64,000 bases of DNA from Siderastrea radians. Its lineage: Eukaryota > Cnidaria > Anthozoa > Scleractinia > Rhizangiidae. Numbering within the stretch: position 1 is the stretch's first letter; each line of letters opens with the position of its first letter. Under the pieces are notes generated by a model, which ran no database searches, had not been told where the DNA came from, and worked only from the letters and a program-made list of their open reading frames with translations. A program made the position numbers and the translations under genes. The stretch covers positions 31,033,888-31,097,887 of the forward strand of contig OZ024894.1 of assembly GCA_964017195.1 (NCBI GenBank). The letters run 5' to 3'. This document shows, piece after piece, positions 22,163 to 34,378 of this stretch.

Positions 22163-22285
22163 CAAATCGTCTTTTACTGACATTACAAACCACAATTGTA
22201 TAACAGTTCAAACTGCACATTCCGGGCAACATCGTATGACTTGCTCTTACAACTCAATCAAAACTATCCCGATGTTGGAATTGTG
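22163..22285. repeat. Paralogue of 17965-18240, empty of the palindromic MITE
   Basis: AAATCGTCTTTTACTGA, TATAACAGTTCAA, CTGCACAT and ACAACTCAAT occur in the same order at both sites. The GGCCCCAG...CTGGGGC insertion is present only at the first. Confidence 0.75.
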
Positions 22286-22383
22286 TTTACATTTAGTTGT
22301 TTATTGTTCAAAGTCTATTCCCAGCTATTTGCATTTGGTACAATGTAAATGATAAGTAATTAGTGCGTGTTGCTCTCTTGGGG

Positions 22384-22522
22384 GTATATAAAATGACAGG
22401 CCAAACACGACTCCCGCTAGTTGCTTAAGTTTTTCTAGCCTTCAAAATAGAGCTTTCTTAGTACATTCGCAACAGCCTTGTCCCTCTGATCAAGGTGATC
22501 TAAAGGCGACAAAATTGTGCCG
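22384..22522 (+). promoter_or_regulatory. Candidate core promoter and non-coding first exon
   Basis: TATATAAAA at 22384-22392 is followed at 30-odd bases by a possible start region. A strong donor GCCG|GTAAGT lies at 22522/22523. No coding frame is attached, and no downstream acceptor could be matched. Sequence motifs only. Confidence 0.3.
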
Positions 22523-24412
22523 GTAAGTGGTTGACCTATTGATCAAGAGAGTACTCAAGCTGTGATCTAAACGGTTTGGAGGGTTTTATGTTACGTTCTT
22601 AGAGCCGTTTTATATTTGTTGGGAGAGCACCAGACGACATAGACGCTTTTGGGTAATTCCACGGCCGAAGCACTTGTTTGATACTTTACTCTTCAGTTCA
22701 GGTCTTGAGTCGGAAAGGAAAAACATATTTTAGTGACTTGTAGAACCTTTAAGAATTTGAAGAAGCTGTCGCCACTTCTAATTCGTCGTCTGATTGGTTA
22801 GCCGAAGGAGAGTTTGATAAATCGACTGATAAATCGTACTTTCGAAGACGATTTAGAACGAGATTTAATGTCTTTGAACTCTGCCGCTACGGCATCTATT
22901 TTCATCGGGGTCTCCAAACAGCTATTTTAGAGGTCACACACAGATTTCGCTAAATCGTCATGATTTAGCAGAGTTAAATCGCGATTTAACTCTCTAGTAT
23001 GACCTCGGCCAGTGCCACGTTGATTAAATCGAGAATTCCCAAAACGGGATTTACCTTGTCAGCCCCAAGATCTAAATGTAAATTCTCCTTACCGACTCCC
23101 ATGTCTTTTAATATCAGTTATGAGAATTTGTCTCATCAAGGCAACATCCCCTAGTTAATTTTTTTTCTTTACTCTGATCAAATTGTTTTGATATTGTTTC
23201 GTGTTTTTTTTTTAAGACTGAGGGACCCTCGACACTCTACAGTGTACCCTTGACCCTCGAAATGTTACCCGACACTCGACCCTCGACAAAAAGGCAGACT
23301 CTCTTGGGGTGATAAAGACAGTCACGAAAGTGATTAGTGATCAGAGTTTGATTTGTTTTCTGTCGTGTCAATATGAGTTTTGTTCTAAAAGGTTTTTTTT
23401 TCAGTGTTTAGGCTGGGTTCGCTTACCTTTCATGTAAAGTGAGGATCTGTGGAAAATTAAAGTTGATTTGGTTGGAAAACTTAAGCAGACTACTTTGTCT
23501 CGTTTCCGACATCGAGTTGATGAAATCACTTTCTAGCTGCAAATTCTCAACTCAAGAGGTCAATAGGTAACCGCAGAGTTACAGTGGCTAGTAGGACCTC
23601 AACCAATATTTAAATCCAATTTTTTTTAACAATTTGAATTACGAATTTTACCAAACACAAGCATAAGATGGCCATTTATATTAACGCAACTGAAATAAAA
23701 ACTGAATTACATAGCTAACAAAACTACTGTTGTTTGATGGATATCACATGAAATATGTCGCAGTTATTAAGTGAATGAGGTCTATCTGATAATATACATA
23801 CCGTTGTACGCAAAAACAAAGCACAATGTTTTCCCACTGTTTTCCCCATTTTTAAAAACGTGCTACGGTTTTGTGCATATCTATATGCTTCTGATGTATT
23901 TGTTTTAAGACAAAAAAACAGGACAAAGCTTGAACAATTTGATTGCATTTTTCTTTCTTTTGCCATAACTTTGTGTTCGAAAACTACTCAATTGTAATTG
24001 CACAGCATGAAATCATGGACTTACGAATGTTTATATCACGAGTAAATATACGTAAATAAAAGGCCTTTTCTTTACGTATCGGTTCCGTCGTGCGTAAAGA
24101 CACGTAAATTCACAGAAAGCGCAAAGGCTGCGTAAAGGGCAATAAAGATACGTAAAGCACAAAAATGAAGATGGGTGTAATTAGAGGTTATTATTTGTGA
24201 AAATAGAGAAAGAAATGAAATTTTTACGTCTCCGTATTCATTCAGGATTTTCCCACTGTATTTTGTCTGGCATTGCTGTCAATACCTTGCGGCTCTTAAC
24301 GCTGTTTACGAATCTTTACGCACTACTGTTTATGCTCTTTACGATTCTTTAGCCTTCTTTATGCGCAATTCATTTTTTAATTGACAGGTTACTTTTGCGG
24401 AAGACAGGCAAA
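22523..24412. other. Unassigned DNA with short ACCCTCGAC and CGTAAA repeats
   Basis: There is an imperfect ACCCTCGAC tract at 23222-23287, and scattered CGTAAAG words at 24050-24170 and 24300-24350. No gene is supported. The 80-codon minus frame at 23724-23966 shows nothing recognisable. Confidence 0.35.
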
Positions 24413-25093
24413 TATGAAATTAGGGCTGTCCATAATTGGCTCGGCAACTTTTGAGCAACTTTTCAGATTTGGAGCAACTTTTAGTCCTTCGAGCAACTTT
24501 TCGGATTTCGTGCAACTTTTTTCTTTTTTGAATAACGTTCTTGCTTTTTTAAGGCAATTTGTAACTAAAAACCGCCCATTCAAGTTCTAATTTAAAGCAT
24601 CAGTTGCTTTTATGCATGATTTTGCGTAAAATACCTTTTGTAAACAAAAAACACTATTCCCCTGGTGGTCTGCCTGTGGTAGCAGCCGAAGGTGGTCAGC
24701 GGATATGCTGAAAAATTCAAAATGGCGGAATCGAGTGAGTATAAGCATATTAGCAAAGTTTGTTTTGCTCGAATACAATCACGTGATTATCGTAATAGAA
24801 AGCCAATACAGAGAATCAGATTTTTATGATTTGGGTTGAGAGAGACTCAGTCTTCCAATATTGATGAGTCAGTATGATATAATTATGTATATAATACCTA
24901 TGCAAAGTTAAATCTATTCATTAAATCTTTATTTAAGTTGTTAATCAATCTCTTACACTAAAAAATTGAAAGCAACTTTTGAGCAACTTTTGGATTTTGG
25001 GGCAACTTTTGAGCAACTTTTAGAGTTTTGGAGTAACTTTTGAGCAACTTTTTGAGAAAATTGGAGCAACTTGTGGACAGCCCTATACGAAAT
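24413..25093. mobile_element. hAT-like MITE with 8-bp target duplication
   Basis: The element is 24421-25085, with termini TAGGGCTGTCCA and TGGACAGCCCTA. The flanks TATGAAAT and TACGAAAT match at 7 of 8 positions. GAGCAACTTTT is repeated many times in both subterminal regions (24450-24520 and 24970-25065), as seen for hAT transposase-binding subterminal arrays. No transposase. Confidence 0.78.
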
Positions 25094-25955
25094 ATAAGGT
25101 GATCATCAACGATTTTCCTGTTGTATTTTGAACGGCTTTGCTGTGAACACTTAAGAAAACTTTACGCCTCTTTTCAGCCCATTACGCATCTTTAAGCACC
25201 GTTATTTACGCTCTTCACGATTTTTTACCCCTGATTACTCGCAAACTTTCCAACAACTTACAGATTATTATTTAAAGAAATACAGAGAGAAATGAAATAT
25301 TTGTGTCTATGACAATAGTCAAGATATTCAATAACTAATCATGGGGGAAAGTGACTTGTCAGAAAAAGTTAAGCAAAAACCCATGCATTGGCCTCTTGAT
25401 TTGTCAACCTTTCATTTAGTCATGTCATTTTCTAAGCAATGACAAAGAATGTTAATCTCATCTTAAGGCAGTTGATGACGGATTATAACAGAAACTCCGT
25501 CTTAGTGTAAACTTCAATTTATCAGTTCTCGTTACTTTTTACCCTCCAGCGAAATTAAAAATAAACTGAAATTACAAAACCGGTTTCTTGGTTAACCTCG
25601 TCAAAAAGAAAACACATGGGTCAAAAAGAAAAGAAAAGAGTCGAAGCTGTTGAAAAAATTCGCGGGAAATAGTTGTCAAAGCGCAGCTCTAAGGGAACTG
25701 GAAACGAGATGAGGCGGCGGATTTGATCAGCGGTTTTCCGTGTTAGCGTCACTTCCTGGCGTCCATTTTGAAATGACACGAAAGTGTGATATTTCTTCAA
25801 CGTCTTTGAAAGGTATAAACGAGAATTTACTCCATTTGATCTCTGGAACAGTGCTTTTTTTGTAAAATGCTAGTGATCTGTGAACCGCTGGTGATCCCAC
25901 AAAGCTTCGAAGAGAGTTTTAAAACCACTCTATTGCGGACACATACAACATCATC
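25094..25955. other. Unassigned DNA
   Basis: The last 200 bases (25740-25920) are GC-richer and may be a 5' flank of the candidate exon that follows. Nothing else is recognised. Confidence 0.3.
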
Positions 25956-26089
25956 ATGATTCGTGGATTCAAACTGGTGGGATATTTGAACTTGATTATG
26001 AAGCACGCTTCGATGGGGCTTGTTAACCTAAGTTTTCTTCTCCTTCTTTGGATTGGATCTCTCCATTCACGGAAATACAGAAAACAGAG
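25956..26089 (+). CDS. Candidate first coding exon with signal-anchor-like hydrophobic segment
   Basis: The frame is open from the ATG at 25956 and encodes MIRGFKLVGYLNLIMKHA, followed by a hydrophobic run (VNLSFLLLLWIGSL) and a basic end (HSRKYRKQR). It closes on the strong donor CAGAG|GTAAGC at 26089/26090. That arrangement fits a signal peptide or type II anchor on a first exon. No following exon could be found within the window, so the protein is unknown. Confidence 0.3.
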
Positions 26090-26099
26090 GTAAGCCATC

Positions 26100-27800
26100 T
26101 TTCTTTTAGTCTCCATGCAGATGATGTGCAGTAACTATAATGTAGGTTTCCAGTATTATTTGCGAACACGTGCACTCAAAGAGAACCGACATTGTAAGTT
26201 TTTAACTAAGAAAAATATTCGAAGTTACATTTTGTAGTTTAGGATTGGAAATCGGATTGCCTTCATCGAATGTACTTTGCTGAAGGTTTGACTGTTAGAG
26301 AAAGGTTTGCAAAGTCTTTAACAGGGGCCGATTACGTGAGCAGTCACATAGTTTGTGTGGGGGGCCCTGTGAACAGACTTGCCAGAATCTCGGCAAACTA
26401 GGGTATATGGCAATACTGAAACATCCCTATTAACATGGAATACTGTGAAGAATAGTTACATTTGAGTTCAATTAAATGGAATCACTTCAATGGTTGTCTG
26501 TTTGGTCCTTGTGGCTCTAAATGGTGAATTTTTACAATTTGAAGGGTTTTGCAAAGCATTCTACTCTACATAGTAAGAGAAGAACAAGGAAGGAAAACTG
26601 CATTTCAGACCGGCCCAGAAATTCCCATCGCTCAGTTTCTAAACCATAAAGGTCAGCACACATGAGTGGGTGTTGAGTGGGTGTTGAATTCGTGGGACTC
26701 GTAGGGACCGAATTTTCGTCTCCACGACTACATTTTTTGACTAAAATGGGTAGTTCATACAAAGGGACTTGGTCCCCAGGACTAGTCGCAGGGACCAGTC
26801 GCAGGGACTAGTCCCCTTCTGTATGCCGTCCTTAAAGGCAAGCTCAGTGGTTAAAGATTTTTCTTCGTAGCATTCAATTGTGCATTTGTCAAAAACTTGA
26901 GTCGTGAGCTGCTGAATATTTTGTTTATTTTAAACTCAAGGGTAAGTATTCTTTGCAATATTTCGTGTTAATAGGGACATTTCAATAATATCCAGGGCTA
27001 TACATGGGGAGCTTTGGTGGGCTCAGGATTTCACAGCAAGAAGTAATTCAAGGCGCGAAGTTCTGTCAATCTATTAATGATCTTGCGGTTAGTTCGGTTC
27101 CACGGGTGGTATAATAAATTGACATTCTACTGTAACATGTTAATTTACACATCAAGCATATGCCTGTGCAATCACTGTCGGCAATACATTTCGCCAACTA
27201 TGTTCTTCGGTCAGTAACAAAACGCATGATTTAGATGCGTGCGGGTATATTTTGAAACCAAAACTTGTCCGTTTTGATTGACGGTCTACATAACGAACGA
27301 AAAAATCTATGCCTTGATGTATGCATTATTTATAGTTTCAAATGACTATACATTGGGAAACAGAGTACAGTATTTAGTACGGGGACAAGTCAAATAGAAC
27401 CTCGCATACATTTCTGTTTGTGACAAGGTATTATTTTGCGAAGCATTTCAACTTTCGTGTGAAATTGAAATTCGACGTTTTGTACACCCGGTGTACACCG
27501 AACACTAACAATGTACTCGCCAACCCGGGCTCGCCAATCAGTTTGACCTGAGTTTGATCTGTTTGATGACGTTCCCTCATCAATTATCCCTCCCGGCCAC
27601 AATCAATTGTCTACCATGTACCATACTTCAATGTACAACATATACAAAGCTTTCACACAGGAAGAGAGTCAATTCGTAGATCTGATTGGTGTTGAAGACT
27701 AATAAGTTAAAAGGCTACAAAATCATTAATGTTCTACTTGAGCGGAAATGACAGTCTACAGAGGACAATGAGTTTACTGTGTCACTGGTAGGCTTGATAA
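26100..27800. other. Unassigned DNA
   Basis: A GGGACTAGTCGCAGGGAC-type short repeat lies at 26763-26815. There is no gene I can support. Confidence 0.3.
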
Positions 27801-27809
27801 AATAGAGCC

Positions 27810-27980
27810 ATGGCGTCTATCGCGAGTCGTCCGAGTATCCTTGGTCGCTTTCCGCATGTTTCCAGAGTTACTGGCTATAATCGGGACCCAGGAAAGCACT
27901 GGTATGTAGTCACTAAACTTGTGTACGGCTTGCGGCTTAAGATGAATTTGCTAAGAGCGAAATTTTCACCACTTTCCTGA
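27810..27980 (+). CDS. Candidate short ORF or first exon
   Basis: The ATG at 27810 is in a strong Kozak setting (GCCATGG) and opens 56 codons (MASIASRPSILGRFPHVSRV...). A donor CACTG|GTATGT at 27901/27902 would end a 92-base first exon instead. No homology is recognised, and the large minisatellite begins 240 bases downstream. Confidence 0.25.
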   Translation: MASIASRPSILGRFPHVSRVTGYNRDPGKHWYVVTKLVYGLRLKMNLLRAKFSPLS

Positions 27981-28220
27981 CGAAATACACTGTAGCATCA
28001 ATACATCGGAAGCCCGCCAAGCGAGGTTGTGACTTCAGCAGACAACCAAGCCATAGTTTCGTTGTGTCGTCGTTTGAGCTTTATGCCAGATTGCCGGCCT
28101 CGGCAGCGAGAGTTGGCTCGCTCCTCAAAATTTGGCCCTGTTGTGGAAGCGGTAAAAGGAATTGCTTTGGACTATGACTCACCGTGTAGTTTTGGCGGGA
28201 AAATCTTCGAGTTGAATCAC

Positions 28221-31200
28221 AGTGCCCTTTTAGGAAGCATATACCCATAGATAGAGGTAATTTTGCCTTTGCATTAATCTGCTCTGAGCCCTTTTAGGTA
28301 GCACATACCCAAGGGTTCAGTTAATTTTTCCTTTGCATTAATTTGTCCTGTGCCCTTTTAGGTAGCACATACCCAAGGACACAAGTAATTTTGCCTTTGC
28401 ATTAATCTGTTCTGTGCCCTTTTAGGTAGCACATGCCCAAGGGTTCAGTTAATTTTTTCTTCGCATTAATCTGTTCTGTGCCCTTTTAGGTAGCACATAC
28501 CCAAGGGTTCAGTTAATTTTTCCTTCGCATTAATCTGTCCTGTGCCCTTTTAGGTAGCACATACCCAAGGACACAAGTAATTTTGCCTTTGCATTAATCT
28601 GTTCTGTGCCCTTTTAGGTAGCACATACCCAAGGGTTCAGTTAATTTTTCCTTTGCATTAATCTGTCCTGTGCCCTTTTAGGTAGCACATACCCAAGGAC
28701 ACAAGTAATTTTGCCTTTGCATTAATCTGTTCTGTTCCCTTTTAGGTAGCACATACCCAAGGGTTCAGTTAATTTTTTCTTCGCATTAATCTGTCCTGTG
28801 CCCTTTTAGGTAGCGCATACCCAAGGACACAAGTAATTTTGCCTTTGCATTAATCTGTCCTGTGCCCTTTTAGGTAGCGCATACCCAAGGACACAAGTAA
28901 TTTTGCCTTTGCATTAATCTGTTCTGTGCCCTTTTAGGTAGCACATACCCAAGGGTTCAGTTAATTTTTCCTTTGCATTAATCTGTCCTGTGCCCTTTTA
29001 GGTAGCACATACCCAAGGACACAAGTAATTTTGCCTTTGCATTAATCTGTTCTGTTCCCTTTTAGGTAGCACATACCCAAGGGTTCAGTTAATTTTTTCT
29101 TCGCATTAATCTGTCCTGTGCCCTTTTAGGTAGCGCATACCCAAGGACACAAGTAATTTTGCCTTTGCATTAATCTGTCCTGTGCCCTTTTAGGTAGCGC
29201 ATACCCAAGGACACAAGTAATTTTGCCTTTGCATTAATCTGTTCTGTGCCCTTTTAGGTAGCACATACCCAAGGGTTCAGTTAATTTTTCCTTTGCATTA
29301 ATCTGTCCTGTGCCCTTTTAGGTAGCACATACCCAAGGACACAAGTAATTTTGCCTTTGCATTAATCTGCTCTGTGCCCTTTTAGGTAGCACATGCCCAA
29401 GGGTTCAGTTAATTTTTTCTTCGCATTAATCTGTTCTGTGCCCTTTTAGGTAGCACATACCCAAGGGTTCAGTTAATTTTTCCTTCGCATTAATCTGTCC
29501 TGTGCCCTTTTAGGTAGCACATACCCAAGGACACAAGTAATTTTGCCTTTGCATTAATCTGTCCTGTGCCCTTTTAGGTAGCGCATATACCCAAGGACAC
29601 AAGTAATTTTGCCTTTGCATTAATCTGTTCTGTTCCCTTTTAGGTAGCACATACCCAAGGGTTCAGTTAATTTTTTCTTCGCATTAATCTGTCCTGTGCC
29701 CTTTTAGGTAGCGCATACCCAAGGACACAAGTAATTTTGCCTTTGCATTAATCTGTCCTGTGCCCTTTTAGGTAGCGCATACCCAAGGACACAAGTAATT
29801 TTGCCTTTGCATTAATCTGTTCTGTGCCCTTTTAGGTAGCACATACCCAAGGGTTCAGTTAATTTTTCCTTCGCATTAATCTGTCCTGTGCCCTTTTAGG
29901 TAGCACATACCCAAGGACGCAAGTAATTTTGCCTTTGCATTAATCTGTTCTGTTCCCTTTTAGGTAGCACATACCCAAGGGTTCAGTTAATTTTTTCTTC
30001 GCATTAATCTGTTCTGTGCCCTTTTAGGTAGCACATACCCAAGGGTTCAGTTAATTTTTCCTTCGCATTAATCTGCTCTGTGCCCTTTTAGGTAGCGCAT
30101 ACCCAAGGACACAAGTAATTTTGCCTTTGCATTAATCTGTTCTGTGCCCTTTTAGGTAGCACATACCCAAGGGTTCAGTTAATTTTTCCTTTGCATTAAT
30201 CTGTCCTGTGCCCTTTTAGGTAGCACATACCCAAGGACACAAGTAATTTTGCCTTTGCATTAATCTGTTCTGTGCCCTTTTAGGTAGCACATGCCCAAGG
30301 GTTCAGTTAATTTTTTCTTCGCATTAATCTGTTCTGTGCCCTTTTAGGTAGCACATACCCAAGGGTTCAGTTAATTTTTCCTTCGCATTAATCTGTCCTG
30401 TGCCCTTTTAGGTAGCACATACCCAAGGACACAAGTAATTTTGCCTTTGCATTAATCTGTCCTGTGCCCTTTTAGGTAGCGCATACCCAAGGACACAAGT
30501 AATTTTGCCTTTGCATTAATCTGTTCTGTTCCCTTTTAGGTAGCACATACCCAAGGGTTCAGTTAATTTTTTCTTCGCATTAATCTGTCCTGTGCCCTTT
30601 TAGGTAGCGCATACCCAAGGACACAAGTAATTTTGCCTTTGCATTAATCTGTCCTGTGCCCTTTTAGGTAGCGCATACCCAAGGACACAAGTAATTTTGC
30701 CTTTGCATTAATCTGTTCTGTGCCCTTTTAGGTAGCACATACCCAAGGGTTCAGTTAATTTTTCCTTCGCATTAATCTGTCCTGTGCCCTTTTAGGTAGC
30801 ACATACCCAAGGACGCAAGTAATTTTGCCTTTGCATTAATCTGTTCTGTTCCCTTTTAGGTAGCACATACCCAAGGGTTCAGTTAATTTTTTCTTCGCAT
30901 TAATCTGTTCTGTGCCCTTTTAGGTAGCACATACCCAAGGGTTCAGTTAATTTTTCCTTCGTATTAATCTGCTCTGTGCCCTTTTAGGTAGCACATACCC
31001 AAGGACACAAGTAATTTTGCCTTCGCATTAATCTGTTCTGTGCCCTTTTAGGTAGCACATACCCAAGGGTTCAGTTAATTTTTCCTTCGCATTAATCTGC
31101 TCTGTGCCCTTATAGGTAGCACATACCCAAGGACACAAGTTAATTTGCCTTCGCGTTAATCCGCTCTGTGCCTTTTTAGGTAGCACATACCCAAGGGTAC

Positions 31201-31323
31201 GGTTAATTTTGTCTTTGCGTTAATCTGCTCTGTGCTCTTTTACATAGCATATACCCAAGGGTACGGCTAAAATTAATCTGCTCTGTACGGCTAGCTTTGC
31301 TTTCGCAGCATATAAATACCCAA
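28221..31323. repeat. 64-bp minisatellite, ~48 units, two variants, higher-order structure
   Basis: Each unit has the core CCCTTTTAGGTAGCACATAC. It is followed by either GGGTTCAGTTAATTTTT (variant A) or GGACACAAGTAATTTTG (variant B), then GCATTAATCTG. Spacing is 64 bp (for example cores at 28291 and 28355). Units are arranged in higher-order blocks: B-B-A-B-A (320 bp) repeats at 28802 and 29122. A rarer ATGCCC variant recurs near 28431, 29391 and 30289, and the last two are 898 bases apart (14 units plus 2). The edges decay from 31100 on. Non-coding. Confidence 0.95.
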
Positions 31324-32880
31324 GGGAACCAATCGCGCGCGCGTCACGATTCTATGCTGCAGGCGATTTTCGCGCTGGCTCGCGTTCTTTTTAATTTGCT
31401 CGACTGTCCCAAAGCGAAAAGAGATATTGCTCGTAATGTGTACATGAGCCGAACCTAATCAGAATCAACAAGAAACCCCTTTTATATCGGAGACGCTAGA
31501 ATGTAACTGATAGTTAACGTTACGGTTATGCGCCGTCTTGATAACTCCGCTCTTGCGGAAACTTTGTTTTATAAATGGTCACCGGGCGTGAAATATAAAC
31601 CCAGCTGATGCACACATCTCATGCACCGCGCGCCGGCTTGAGTCAGTATTAATATCTCGTAATTATTCACGCTGGTGGTCCAGGGAAATTTAAACAGAAG
31701 AAATCGAAAACCACGTAAAGCAGCGGAGAAACTCAATGCCCAGGTTAATGCTACTTTGATGTATGCCCAGGATCCAGAGAAGCGATGCCCCGATGGCCTT
31801 CGATGTCGAGTCACGTCAACAAGGTCGAATAAACAGTAGCAAATATTGCGGTGAAATTTATCTCACAAGCAGGCTACCTCTTCGGCTTATGTCTTATGCA
31901 AGCGACAAAAGGGTACTTGTCCCGCCTGTGCCTGCGAAGTAACTACTCTCTTTGTTTGTTTGTTTTTTTTAGTAGAAATCAGTTTAGTTACTTGATAAAA
32001 ATAAGTTGCAATCAGGTTAAAATTTCACTGCGATCTTGTTTTCATTAGTCATACAAAGGGACAGACGAAAAGAAATTCAACGAAACCAAGCCAAGAAATT
32101 TCTAGCGAACACTTGATCCACGCCGGCTTTCACGATGTAGGGCAAAAAAATGACCTGCAAAGGATGTTAAAAAAGCGAATAAATTTCTCGATCTTATGCG
32201 AAAAATTACGCGTGACCTGCGGCCAGACTCTATTTCCGTTCGGTTAAACAGGCCCGCGGTAACCGTAGAGCAAGAAAAGTTTTTAGCGGACGACCAAATA
32301 AGAGGAAATATAAAGGACGCTGTTAAAATTGGGCCCGATAGAAGATTATATTGCGCGCTTTATTTTCCTTTTTTTTTTCTCTCTTCTCTGTTTGTCAACG
32401 GGTCTCAATAAATTGTAATTATCTGTCAACATTGTCATATTTTGCAGCAAGAAGCTAACACCTCGTTTCATTCTTATGAATCCTTAAGGTGACAAATCAT
32501 GGCGTTAAGTTACTGTTAATATTAACTGAGGGGGGATTCAATCCCCCTTCAGCTAATTTGCATAACAAATCCTGAAGCGATCAAAGCCTGTCATGTTACA
32601 TCTTGAAACTACATACTACTGTCCACTGTGAATATTTTGTGGATATATCTTGGATATATCTTGTTCATACAAGTTATTGATGTTAAATGTTGTGAGGGAG
32701 TGACTCTGCAGGGTGAGACATACCAAAACATACCAAAAGTAAAATTGGGCCAAGCAATTATATGGGAAAATCTCAGCCCTGTTTGCAAGGATCCCAACAA
32801 TGTGATGCCAGAATCCCAGCTGGAATACCAGGCTGAACAGTCATCTTGGTTTGAACCAGCCTGGCTAACCATGGGCCAGC
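31324..32880. other. Unassigned DNA
   Basis: Short frames at 31569-31814 minus, 31851-32048 plus and 32196-32411 plus show no domain. A GGGGGATTCAATCCCCC hairpin lies at 32533-32549. Nothing else is recognised. Confidence 0.3.
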
Positions 32881-32891
32881 CCAGCTCATGT

Positions 32892-33058
32892 AATAGCCCT
32901 TTTCACAGTTACCTTTTGTCATTTGCATGACAATGTATTTGAACGTGGATGTGAGGCAATTTTGGGCAATTTTGCACTTTTTGCCCGAAATTGCCTCACA
33001 TCCACGTTCAATTACATTGTCATGCAAATGACAAAAGGTAACTGTGAAAAGGGCTATT
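32892..33058. mobile_element. 167-bp hairpin MITE
   Basis: The left arm starts AATAGCCCTTTTCACAGTTA and the right arm ends with its exact complement. Pairing continues almost perfectly for about 74 bp on each side to a short loop near 32966-32984. No coding content. Confidence 0.85.
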
Positions 33059-33069
33059 CCCTTGTGAAA

Positions 33070-33530
33070 ATTTTTACGAGATCTCGCCGCGATCTCGGCG
33101 AGAATCGCGGCGAGATCGCGGCGCGTTTTTGGCCGCCGAGATTTCCCCATCTCACCGAGATCACGGCCGAGATCGCGGCGAGATCACGGCGAGATACGGG
33201 AAATCTCGGCGGCCAAAAACTCGCTGCGATCTCGCCGCGATCTCGCCGCGATTCTCGCCGAGATCGCAGCGAGATATGGAAATCTCGGCAGGCAAATACG
33301 CGGCGAGATGTTGCAGCGAGATCGCGGCGAGATACGGAAATCTCGGCGGCCAAAACGCGCCGTGATCGCGAGGTGATATCGCGGCGAGATATGGATATCT
33401 CGGCGGGCAGTTTCGCGGCGAGGCCTCGGTGGGAGTATTGCCGGGGTTTGCGGCGAGAAACGAAATTCCTGGCGGTCAAAATCTTACTGTTATCCCGTCC
33501 AGAAGCGAAATTCTCGGCAGCCAAATTAGG
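33070..33530. repeat. GATCTCGCCGC-rich degenerate repeat
   Basis: The words GATCGCGGCGAGAT, AATCTCGGCGGCCAAAA and GATCTCGCCGCGATC recur on both strands through the block. They give Arg-rich open frames in several readings (32923-33588 plus, 33054-33524 minus). GC content is far above the surroundings. I judge the frames repeat translations, familiar from coral predictions, not a protein gene. Confidence 0.7.
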
Positions 33531-33540
33531 TTCGATGAGA

Positions 33541-34378
33541 ACGATATTTACATTTTCGTTAACAATTAATCAAACTACCAGACGCTGACAAAACTATGTC
33601 CTATATTGCAGTTCCAGGAATTGTTAACAAGATTGTTTTCAGCCTTGGACGTGTTTTGAAATTAAATTATCCTTTATATGGTACTGTTTCCACGTGACAA
33701 TAACGAGGAGACAAAGAATAGTTCACGTGCACGTGTTTTTACTTCAGCTGATCGATCACCATTAGTTGTCATTCCCCACGCTGGTGGAAGGAGGCAAGTG
33801 CCCACCTTATTAGCTGTGAAATCCGTAGCATCGATCTGCAGGAGAATAAACCAACGAGCAGGAAGAGTTTGATGGTGTTTTGAGCATTTTTGTGTTTGTT
33901 CGCACTGCATTTTATACACTCACCTGTAAACGATATGTGTTCTCGGTTCAGGAAGAGCGATTTATTTGTAGTCAAGACAAAGTATTGAATAATGGCCGTG
34001 CAGAAACTCAGGTTTGTTCATCTAAGCAAGGAACTGACAAACTAAATCGCCAAATATTAACAAATGTGGTGAATCTATTGAAAACATCTGTCTGCGCCGC
34101 TTGCGCTTCAAACTCGTTTGTGAATGTAAACACTGAAATATGAGTGATCATGCAGCTATGAACAGGGATGACCATTTTCCGTTTTGGTATAAACCTAACA
34201 ATCCAATAAATCAATCTAGTTAATAATCCTATTATTTTCCCTTATCTTGGTACTTTATTTTGGATAGTGCAATTCAATTGAAAACAAAAGGCCTTCTAAA
34301 TGACAACAACATCTAATTAGACTGGATAAAGTGTTTTTGTGGCGTCTCCTTGTCTTGCAGTGAGAAATTGGCTGCTCG
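33541..34378. other. Unassigned DNA
   Basis: Several frames of 60-90 codons (33678, 33880, 34008 minus) lack domains, splice context or repeats. Confidence 0.3.

Noticed and set aside
28221..31323. CRISPR-like regular spacing
   Set aside because: Units are contiguous 64-bp tandem repeats with shared interiors, no unique spacers, no cas genes and a eukaryotic setting.
32923..33588. 221-residue Arg-rich protein
   Set aside because: Overlaps a hairpin MITE and a degenerate GC-rich repeat; opposite-strand frames are equally long.
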